DNA of 17,033 nt. Source: Bacteroidaceae bacterium (GTDB lineage: Bacteria; Bacteroidota; Bacteroidia; Bacteroidales; Bacteroidaceae). The first letter of the stretch is position 1. Each line of letters begins with the position of its first letter. A program made the position numbers and the translations under genes. The DNA lies in assembly GCA_016292545.1 (NCBI GenBank), contig JAEDIG010000050.1:1-17033 (forward strand), given 5' to 3'. The notes beneath the pieces are model-generated. The model had not been told where the DNA came from and made no database searches. It was given only the letters and a program-made list of their open reading frames with translations. Shown here piece after piece: positions 1-6,256 of this stretch.

Positions 1-100
1 TCTTGTCCACATAGAGGCAATCCTCCTTGATGAGTTTCTCAAATGTCTGTATGCCCACGGGCAGTCGTTTCAAATTCTCCATATCTGTCTGCTTTATCAT
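1..100 (-). CDS. AAA-ATPase-like / PD-(D/E)XK nuclease-like protein, N-terminal fragment
   Basis: Only the first ~33 codons are present; the gene continues beyond the left edge. The translated start contains LPVGIQTFEKL followed by LYVDK. This matches the characteristic opening of the large Bacteroidales family that has an AAA-ATPase-like domain and a C-terminal PD-(D/E)XK nuclease-like domain (DUF1703 type). The biological role of that family is poorly known. Two in-frame ATGs are possible, at 98-100 and 80-82 (reading MENLKRLPVG). The upstream one is used here, but many relatives start near the second. A candidate -7 box lies just upstream on the minus strand (123-130). The Walker A motif expected a little further in is not within the window, so the assignment rests on the N-terminal signature only. 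Confidence 0.7.
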   Translation of the reverse strand, partial: MIKQTDMENLKRLPVGIQTFEKLIKEDCLYVDK

Positions 101-122
101 GCGTTTCGCGCGTATTCACCTG

Positions 123-157
123 CAAATTTACATAAAATTATTGAAATATGAACCAAT
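123..157 (-). promoter_or_regulatory. Candidate promoter for the left-edge ATPase gene
   Basis: On the minus strand 123-130 reads TAAATTTG, matching the Bacteroidota -7 consensus TAnnTTTG. An ATTG at 154-157 could be a weak -33 element, but the 23-base spacing is longer than usual. The predicted start near 117 would leave a short leader before the ATG at 100. Confidence 0.35.
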
Positions 158-265
158 TGGAGGAAAAATGTCATTCAGCCTGATTCAAACGACAAACACG
201 GCCATTTCTCTACAACCTTCTGAACATGCATGAATCGAAAAAAAAAAGCAAACCTTGAGCAGAAT

Positions 266-296
266 TTTGTCAATCAGGAAAAAGGTTGTAACTTTG
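266..296 (+). promoter_or_regulatory. Bacteroidota-type promoter of the clostripain gene
   Basis: TTTG at 266-269 and TAACTTTG at 289-296 are separated by exactly 19 bases, a consensus -33/-7 pair. Transcription should begin about 5-7 bases after the -7 box, at or next to the ATG at 302. The mRNA may therefore be leaderless. The promoter also decides the gene start, because the in-frame ATG at 230 lies upstream of it. Confidence 0.8.
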
Positions 297-301
297 CACG
301 C

Positions 302-1459
302 ATGAAAAGGATTTTTAGATATATAATGATATGTGTGGCAGCCATCAATCTGATGGGATGCCACGAGAATATACCTGCGCCCGCATTCGTGGCAGAACGC
401 ACCGTAGTAGTGTATATGATGGCAGAAAATTCCCTCTACAGTTTCGTCAACTCGGACATCGAAGAGATGATAACGGCCAGCGCCGAAGTGCCGGAAAACA
501 TGAACTACATCATCTACCTCGACAGCAGGAAAGAGCCCACCATCTATACCCTCACAGCAAGGAAGGGACTGTCCACATGGAAACAGTATACTGAAGACAT
601 GATTAGCACAGACAGCCTGGTGATGCTAAACACATTGTCGCAGATTGTCACATCCTTCCCCGCAAAAGCCTACGACCTGGTACTGTGGTCGCACGGCAGC
701 GGATGGATTCCACAATCGCGATCCATCGGTATAGACAACGGCGAAAACACATCCTCCAATACGGGCATTGAAATGAACATCACCACCCTGCGCGGAGTGC
801 TGGAGCATCTGCCCCATTGGGAAATGGTGATGTTTGACGCCTGCCTCATGCAGAGCATCGAGGTGGCATACGAACTGAAGGACGTGACCGACTACATGGT
901 GGGCAGCCCAACGGAAACCAACGCCTATGGCGCACCCTACGACAAGATAATGAAACACCTGCTGCAGGGCGATGCAGAGAACGTGGCCCGTGCCTATTAC
1001 GAATCCTACGAAAACGGACCCGGAGCGGCCATATCCGCCGTCGACTGCAGGCAGCTGGACAATCTGGGAGAGGTGATGAAAGCCCTCGTGCCCAAAATAT
1101 GGGGTGGAAAGAAAGAGATTGACACCAAGGGCATTCAATACTACAGCCCCTTTGGTTCAAGCTCACGCTATCGCCCCGAGCCCTACGACATAGAAGGCGT
1201 GATGTACCACACACTTGAAGCCGAAGACTTTACCCTATGGAAAGAAGCATGGGGAAAGGTGAACGTTTTCTGTGCCGCCACCGACGAATGGGCATCCGTA
1301 TACGGTTCGGACATCTACAACCATCTGATTGACCGCGAGCACTACTCCGGCATGTCGATGTTCGTACCCGACGAAAAATACGCCCCCTACCAGTGGATGG
1401 ACAAGTTCAGGGAGTTCAGATGGTACAAGGCAGCCGGATGGGACGAAACGGGATGGTAG
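302..1459 (+). CDS. Clostripain-family (C11) cysteine peptidase, predicted lipoprotein
   Basis: The protein has 385 residues. It opens with a lipoprotein signal peptide: basic MKRIFR, a hydrophobic stretch, then lipobox NLMGC with Cys20 as the lipidation site. It is thus probably anchored in the outer membrane or periplasm. The C11 fold is indicated by VVVYMMAENSL near 35-45, LVLWSHGSGW with catalytic His131, and MFDACLMQ with catalytic Cys181. Family members cleave after basic residues, often after self-processing; fragipain of Bacteroides fragilis belongs to the same family. The reading frame stays open upstream to an ATG at 230. That start would put 24 residues in front of the signal peptide and lies upstream of the promoter at 266-296, so the start at 302 is preferred. 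The gene is monocistronic and converges on the small minus-strand gene with a 10-base gap. Substrate unknown. Confidence 0.88.
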   Translation: MKRIFRYIMICVAAINLMGCHENIPAPAFVAERTVVVYMMAENSLYSFVNSDIEEMITASAEVPENMNYIIYLDSRKEPTIYTLTARKGLSTWKQYTEDMISTDSLVMLNTLSQIVTSFPAKAYDLVLWSHGSGWIPQSRSIGIDNGENTSSNTGIEMNITTLRGVLEHLPHWEMVMFDACLMQSIEVAYELKDVTDYMVGSPTETNAYGAPYDKIMKHLLQGDAENVARAYYESYENGPGAAISAVDCRQLDNLGEVMKALVPKIWGGKKEIDTKGIQYYSPFGSSSRYRPEPYDIEGVMYHTLEAEDFTLWKEAWGKVNVFCAATDEWASVYGSDIYNHLIDREHYSGMSMFVPDEKYAPYQWMDKFREFRWYKAAGWDETGW

Positions 1460-1469
1460 GCCCATCGCA

Positions 1470-1718
1470 TCATTCCATGCCCTGCGCTGTGAGCAAGTCA
1501 CGGATGGTCAGCAGCTGGCTGATGTAGCCACTGAAGCACACATCAATGCCCGGACGCTGGGCCAGCTTGCAGAGCGCATGCACGGTCCTGGGCAAGTCGG
1601 TAGACGTGCAGGTGTCGTCAATCACCAACTGCCGGGGCAACTTGTCCATACGCTGGCTGAACCATGCCACCAGTTCGCTTAATTCCTCCCTTGTATAGCG
1701 TTCCTTGAAGTATTTCAT
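1470..1718 (-). CDS. Small hypothetical protein
   Basis: An 82-residue protein starting MKYFKERYTREEL. I do not recognise a named family. It looks soluble and mostly helical, with no signal peptide or membrane segment and several charged residues in the first half. It has three cysteines and a segment FSGYISQLLTIRDLL near the C-terminus. The frame continues upstream to an ATG at 1754, but a -7 box (1742-1749) lies inside that extension, so the ATG at 1718 is the better start. It is transcribed convergently with the clostripain gene and divergently from the aminopeptidase gene, so it forms its own unit. Its coding style resembles that of its neighbours. Being open between two well-defined genes with its own promoter-like sequence supports it as real, but the function is unknown. 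Confidence 0.6.
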   Translation of the reverse strand: MKYFKERYTREELSELVAWFSQRMDKLPRQLVIDDTCTSTDLPRTVHALCKLAQRPGIDVCFSGYISQLLTIRDLLTAQGME

Positions 1719-1741
1719 GTCGTCTGTTTCGTTATTTTTGG

Positions 1742-1749
1742 CAAAGATA
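1742..1749 (-). promoter_or_regulatory. -7 box for the small hypothetical gene
   Basis: The minus strand reads TATCTTTG here, a perfect -7 consensus. No clear TTTG is present about 20 bases upstream, only a T-rich run at 1754-1770 region on one strand or the other. The predicted transcript would start near 1736, about 18 bases before the ATG at 1718. Confidence 0.5.
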
Positions 1750-1772
1750 CTCATTTTTTGAAAAAAAAAGCC

Positions 1773-1780
1773 TATATTTG
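1773..1780 (+). promoter_or_regulatory. -7 box for the aminopeptidase P gene
   Basis: TATATTTG matches the -7 consensus and would give a leader of about 28 bases. A TTTG at 1757-1760 is too close (12 bases) to be a normal -33 element. A second, imperfect box (CATATTTG, 1804-1811) sits directly before the ATG at 1814, with the TTTG of the first box 23 bases upstream of it, so two nested promoters are possible. Confidence 0.45.
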
Positions 1781-1813
1781 CAGCAGATTGTGTAAATTTT
1801 AATCATATTTGGT

Positions 1814-3220
1814 ATGCTTTTTGACAAACAAACGTACATAGAACGCCGCCAGATTCTGAAAAAAAGACTGGGGAACGGCCTTGTCATCATTCCAGGCAAC
1901 AACGACACACCTGTAAACTATCCATCCAACGTTTACAAGTTCCGTCAGGACAGCAGTTTCCTCTACTATTTCGGCATCCACCGCGAGGGGCTGGCAGGCG
2001 TGATAGACATCGATGAGAACCGCGAATACCTGATAGGCAACGACATCGACATTGAGGACATCGTATGGTTTGGGCAGGTGGACAGCGTAGCCGATCTGGC
2101 AGCACAAACAGGCGTGGAGCACTCGGCACCCATGGCACAGTTGGAGAAACTGGTGGCCAAAGCCAAGGCAGCCGGCCAGCCCATCCTGTTCCTTCCGCCC
2201 TATCGCCACGACTGGATGATACAGCTGGGCGACCTCCTGGGCATCCATCCTCCCAAACTGCGCGATGCAGCTTCCGTAGACCTGATTAAGGCCGTAGTGG
2301 ACCAGCGTGCCGTGAAGAGCGCAGGCGAGATTGCAGAGATTGAAAAAGCATGCGGCATCGGCTACGAGATGCACACCACAGCCATGAAACTATGTCGCGA
2401 AGGTGTCACCGAACAGTACATTGCAGGCGTGATAAGCGGCATTGCCAGCAGCCGCGGCTGCATCGTTTCGTTCCCTCCCATCCTGAGCATGCACGGCGAA
2501 GTGATGCACGGCTACCCCAGCCCACGCAAGTTGGAAGCCGGACGGCTGATGCTGTGTGATGCAGGTGCAGAAACCAACGAGAACTATTGCAGCGACAACA
2601 CACGCACCACACCCATCAGCGGCAAGTTCACCAGCCGACAGCGCGACATATATAATATTGTAGTGGCCTGCCACGACTATGCACTGGAGGTGGCCAAGCC
2701 CGGTGTGAAATGGTGGGACGTTCACATGAACGTGTGCCGCATGATGACCGACATGCTCAAGGACGTGGGCCTGATGAAGGGCGACACCGACGAGGCTGTG
2801 GCCGCAGGCGCACATGCCATGTTCATGCCTCACGGGCTGGGTCACATGATGGGCCTGGACGTACACGACATGGAAGGACTGGGCCAGATATACGTAGGCT
2901 TCGACGATGAAGTCCGTCCCAACCTTGACCAGTTCGGCACCAACTGCCTCCGCTGTGGCCGTCGCCTGCAAGAAGGCTGGGTAATGACCGACGAGCCAGG
3001 CATCTACTTCATCCCCGCCCTCATCGACGACTGGCGCAAGAAGGGTCTGCACACCGCCTTCATCAACTACGACCTGCTGGAAACCTACAAGGACTTTGGC
3101 GGCATCCGCCTGGAAGACGACATTCTGATAACCAAGGACGGTTGCCGCTTCCTGGGCGACAAGCGCATTCCCTATCACGCCGACGAACTGGAGGCATTTC
3201 TGGCAAACAGAGACATATAA
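1814..3220 (+). CDS. pepP: Xaa-Pro aminopeptidase (M24B family)
   Basis: This 468-residue metallopeptidase removes the N-terminal residue from peptides that have proline second. The N-terminal creatinase/aminopeptidase-P domain (about 1-165) carries the typical RQDSSFLYYFG segment at 44-54. The C-terminal pita-bread catalytic domain holds the five metal ligands: Asp249 (CDAG), Asp261 (SDNTRT), His344 (PHGLGHMMG), Glu394 (TDEPGIYF) and Glu434 (IRLEDD). His351 in LDVHD fits the catalytic histidine. There is no signal peptide, so it should be cytosolic. It is followed after 21 bases by a C1 peptidase gene in the same direction, suggesting co-transcription and a shared role in peptide turnover. 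Length and motifs are all normal, so this is a confident call; the symbol follows the E. coli homologue. Confidence 0.93.
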   Translation: MLFDKQTYIERRQILKKRLGNGLVIIPGNNDTPVNYPSNVYKFRQDSSFLYYFGIHREGLAGVIDIDENREYLIGNDIDIEDIVWFGQVDSVADLAAQTGVEHSAPMAQLEKLVAKAKAAGQPILFLPPYRHDWMIQLGDLLGIHPPKLRDAASVDLIKAVVDQRAVKSAGEIAEIEKACGIGYEMHTTAMKLCREGVTEQYIAGVISGIASSRGCIVSFPPILSMHGEVMHGYPSPRKLEAGRLMLCDAGAETNENYCSDNTRTTPISGKFTSRQRDIYNIVVACHDYALEVAKPGVKWWDVHMNVCRMMTDMLKDVGLMKGDTDEAVAAGAHAMFMPHGLGHMMGLDVHDMEGLGQIYVGFDDEVRPNLDQFGTNCLRCGRRLQEGWVMTDEPGIYFIPALIDDWRKKGLHTAFINYDLLETYKDFGGIRLEDDILITKDGCRFLGDKRIPYHADELEAFLANRDI

Positions 3221-3241
3221 TCAATAAACCCAAATATCATA

Positions 3242-4450
3242 ATGAAGAAAACAATCGTATGGGCAGCCCTTGCACTCATCGTGCTCCCACTGGGCGCCAA
3301 GAAGAAAGAAGAGGTGAAGAACGATTCGCTCATCTTCACCACCATCATCGAGAACCCCGTCACCAGCATCAAGAACCAGAACAACTCGGGTACCTGCTGG
3401 AGCTATTCATCGCTGGCATTCCTGGAAAGCGAAGTGCTGAAAAAACACCCCGACATGAAGGACATCGACCTGTGTGAGTCGTTCCTCGTGAGCAAGACCT
3501 ACACCGACCGTGCCGACCGACACGTGCGCACCCATGGAGATGCCAGTTTCTCGCAAGGCGGCAGTTTCTACGATGCCATTTTCTGCATGCAGCACTATGG
3601 CCTGATTCCCGAAGGCATCATGCCCTACCCCATGACCAACTACGGCGACTCCCTGTTCAACTTCTCCTTCTTCTTCCCTCCCATGGAGGCCTATCTGAGC
3701 GCCATTGCCAAGGGCAGCCACAAGAAAATCAACCCCATCTGGAAGAGCGACTTCCAGCACATGCTCGACAACTACTTTGGTGCCTGCCCCACAGAGTTTG
3801 ACTACAAAGGGAAGCGCTATACCCCCCAGAGCTTCGTAAAGGAATACCTGACGCTGGACCCTGCCGACTACGTGTCGCTGACCAGCTACACCCACGAGCC
3901 CTTCTACAGCAAGTTCATCCTGGAGATTCAGGACAACTGGCGCTGGGCCAGCAGCTACAACCTGCCGCTAGAGGAACTGATGCGCGTGATGGAAGAAGCC
4001 GTCAAGAACGGATGGACCTTTGCATGGGGCGCAGACGTGAGCGAGGAAGGCTTCAGCCGCCGCACAGGCAAAAACAAGTGCGTAGCCACCGTGCCCGACA
4101 CCAAGGCCACAGCAGGCGTGGGCAGCGACCAGAGCCGATGGACAGGCGAGAAGGCAGGAGCCAAGATTTCCGAAGCCGACGGTGCTGGCGAGAAAGTCAT
4201 CACTCAGGAAATGCGCCAGCTGGCTTATGACAACTGGGAAACCACCGATGACCACGGCATGCAAATCTATGGCATGGCCAAGGACCAGCACGGCAAGGAA
4301 TACTTCATGATGAAGAATTCATGGGGCGAGACAGGTCCTTACAAGGGATTCTGGTATGTGTCCAAACCCTATGCAGCCTACAAGACAATGAATATCGTCA
4401 TCAACAAAAACGCTGTTCCCGCCGACATTCGCGCCAAGCTGGGCATCTGA
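3242..4450 (+). CDS. Secreted bleomycin-hydrolase/PepC-like cysteine peptidase (C1B)
   Basis: A 402-residue papain-fold peptidase of the C1B (bleomycin hydrolase/aminopeptidase C) type. The active site is complete: Gln46 (oxyanion hole) and Cys52 in QNNSGTCWSY, His338 in DDHGMQ, and Asn359 in MKNSWG. PepC-type enzymes are usually cytosolic aminopeptidases of about 440-450 residues. This one begins with a signal peptide (about residues 1-19, MKKTIVWAALALIVLPLGA), so it is probably periplasmic, and it is somewhat shorter. It ends ...RAKLGI, whereas classical bleomycin hydrolases use their C-terminal residues to set exopeptidase activity. It lies 21 bases downstream of the Xaa-Pro aminopeptidase gene and is closed by the strong terminator at 4472-4520, so the two genes are likely one transcript. 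Endo- versus exopeptidase activity cannot be decided here. Confidence 0.88.
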   Translation: MKKTIVWAALALIVLPLGAKKKEEVKNDSLIFTTIIENPVTSIKNQNNSGTCWSYSSLAFLESEVLKKHPDMKDIDLCESFLVSKTYTDRADRHVRTHGDASFSQGGSFYDAIFCMQHYGLIPEGIMPYPMTNYGDSLFNFSFFFPPMEAYLSAIAKGSHKKINPIWKSDFQHMLDNYFGACPTEFDYKGKRYTPQSFVKEYLTLDPADYVSLTSYTHEPFYSKFILEIQDNWRWASSYNLPLEELMRVMEEAVKNGWTFAWGADVSEEGFSRRTGKNKCVATVPDTKATAGVGSDQSRWTGEKAGAKISEADGAGEKVITQEMRQLAYDNWETTDDHGMQIYGMAKDQHGKEYFMMKNSWGETGPYKGFWYVSKPYAAYKTMNIVINKNAVPADIRAKLGI

Positions 4451-4471
4451 TTCCTAGCGGCCCATAATGTT

Positions 4472-4520
4472 AAAAAAACGCAATTTCCAAGGCATTTCTC
4501 TTGGAATTGCGTTTTTTTTT
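4472..4520 (+). terminator. Strong intrinsic terminator after the C1 peptidase gene
   Basis: The left arm 4472-4491 pairs with 4500-4518 over 19 base pairs with one bulged T (4484). The loop is the eight bases at 4492-4499, and nine Ts follow the stem at 4512-4520. The A-run on the left arm means it could also stop transcription coming from the right. It should isolate the two peptidase genes from recJ. Confidence 0.93.
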
Positions 4521-4529
4521 GTAATTTTA
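4500..4529 (+). promoter_or_regulatory. Candidate recJ promoter embedded in the terminator
   Basis: CTTG at 4500-4503 (near the TTTG -33 element) is 18 bases from TAATTTTA at 4522-4529 (one mismatch to TAnnTTTG). The -33 element is part of the terminator right arm. Predicted transcription starts at about the ATG at 4535, giving an almost leaderless message. Confidence 0.5.
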
Positions 4530-4534
4530 CACTT

Positions 4535-6253
4535 ATGAACTATAAATGGAGCTATGAGCAGGCAAGTCCAGAGCAGCTAGAGTGTGCCAAGGAATTGGCC
4601 AACAATTTAGGAATCAGCCCAATTCTGAGCGGATTCCTGATAAAACGTGGCATCCACACGGCACAAGAAGCCAAACGCTTCTTCAGGCCGCAATTGACCG
4701 ACCTCCACGACCCGTTCCTCTATACCGACATGGACATTGCGGTGACCCGCCTCAACGAAGCCTTGGGGCGCAAGGAACGTATCCTCGTTTACGGAGACTA
4801 TGACGTAGACGGATGTACTGCCGTAGCCCTGGTGTACAAGTTTCTGCAGCAATTCTATTCCAACGTAGACTATTATATCCCCGACCGCTACGAGGAGGGC
4901 TATGGTGTGTCGAAAAAAGGGGTGGACTTTGCATACGAAACGGGAGTGAAACTCATCATTGTGCTGGATTGTGGCATCAAGGCCATCGACGAAATCGCAT
5001 ACGCCAAGGAGAAAGGCATCGACTTCATCATCTGTGACCATCATGTGCCCGACGAGCAGCTGCCGCCCGCCATTGCCATACTGAACGCCAAGCGAAGCGA
5101 ATCCACCTACCCCTACCCCCACCTGTCGGGCTGTGGTGTGGGCTTCAAACTCATGCAGGCATTTGCCATCAGCAATGGCATTCCCTTCTCACGCCTCATT
5201 CCCCTGCTCGACCTGTGTGCCGTGAGCATCGCCTCGGACATTGTACCCATCATGGGCGAAAACCGCATTCTGGCCTACCACGGCCTGCGCCAACTCAACT
5301 CCAATCCCAGCATAGGGCTGAAGGCGATTATCGACATCTGCGGGCTCACCGACCGGGAGATTACCATCAACGACATCATCTTCAAGATTGGTCCCCGCAT
5401 CAATGCATCCGGCCGTATGCAGAACGGCAAAGAGGCCGTATCGCTGCTTGTGGAGCGAAACTACAAGACGGCCTTCAACGAAGCATCGCAAATCAACCAG
5501 TACAACGAACAGCGGAAAGACCTGGACAAGGTCATGACCGAACAGGCCAACCAGATAGTGGAGAACCTCACCGACCACCAGCAGCAAAAGGCCATTGTCA
5601 TCTACAATGAGGAATGGCACAAGGGAGTCATCGGCATCGTGGCCTCGCGCCTCACGGAAATCTATTACCGGCCTGCCGTGGTGCTCACCCGCAACGAGGA
5701 CATGGCCACAGGCTCTGCCCGCTCGGTGGCAGGCTTCGACGTTTATAGCGCCATCGCCAGCTGTCGCGACCTGCTGGAGAACTTTGGCGGCCACACCTAT
5801 GCAGCCGGACTAAGCATGAAGGCCGAGCACGTGGAGGAGTTCAAGCGCCGCTTCCAGGCATACGTGGAGGAGCACATCCAACCAGAACAGACACAGCCCA
5901 TCCTCAACATCGATGCCGTCATCAACTTCCAGGACATCACCCACAAACTCTTTTCCGACCTCAAGCGGTTCCAGCCCTTCGGTCCGGACAACCAAAAGCC
6001 CGTGTTCTGCACCCATCATGTGTATGACTACGGCACCAGCAAGGTAGTGGGCCGCGACCAGGAGCACATCAAATTGGAACTGGTGGATGACAAGAGCAGC
6101 CATGTGATGAACGGCATCGCATTCGGCCAGAGTTCACAGGCCCGATACATCAAGACAAAACATTCGTTCGATATTGCCTATACGCTGGAAGACAACACCC
6201 ACAAGCGGGGCGAGATTCAACTGCAAATCGAAGACATCCGACCCACGGAATGA
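4535..6253 (+). CDS. recJ: Single-stranded-DNA-specific exonuclease RecJ
   Basis: RecJ degrades single-stranded DNA 5' to 3' in recombinational repair (RecF pathway) and mismatch repair, in the cytoplasm. The 572-residue length is close to the E. coli protein. DHH-domain motifs are intact: YGDYDVDG (86-93), LDCG with Asp145, CDHH (167-170) and SIASDIVP around Asp235. GPRINASGRM (286-295) and the later FGGHTYAAG belong to the DHHA1/RecJ core, and an OB-like C-terminal part follows. The start at 4535 fits the -7 box ending at 4529. It is the first gene of an apparent recJ-recQ-yraN-birA-pyrH run; recQ begins 3 bases after the stop. RecQ commonly unwinds ends for RecJ, so the pairing makes functional sense. 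Confidence 0.96.
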   Translation: MNYKWSYEQASPEQLECAKELANNLGISPILSGFLIKRGIHTAQEAKRFFRPQLTDLHDPFLYTDMDIAVTRLNEALGRKERILVYGDYDVDGCTAVALVYKFLQQFYSNVDYYIPDRYEEGYGVSKKGVDFAYETGVKLIIVLDCGIKAIDEIAYAKEKGIDFIICDHHVPDEQLPPAIAILNAKRSESTYPYPHLSGCGVGFKLMQAFAISNGIPFSRLIPLLDLCAVSIASDIVPIMGENRILAYHGLRQLNSNPSIGLKAIIDICGLTDREITINDIIFKIGPRINASGRMQNGKEAVSLLVERNYKTAFNEASQINQYNEQRKDLDKVMTEQANQIVENLTDHQQQKAIVIYNEEWHKGVIGIVASRLTEIYYRPAVVLTRNEDMATGSARSVAGFDVYSAIASCRDLLENFGGHTYAAGLSMKAEHVEEFKRRFQAYVEEHIQPEQTQPILNIDAVINFQDITHKLFSDLKRFQPFGPDNQKPVFCTHHVYDYGTSKVVGRDQEHIKLELVDDKSSHVMNGIAFGQSSQARYIKTKHSFDIAYTLEDNTHKRGEIQLQIEDIRPTE

Positions 6254-6256
6254 TTT

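Noticed and set aside
230..301. A longer N-terminus for the clostripain protein starting at 230
   Set aside because: It would place 24 mostly basic and polar residues in front of a clear lipoprotein signal peptide, and it lies upstream of a consensus promoter that starts transcription at about 302.
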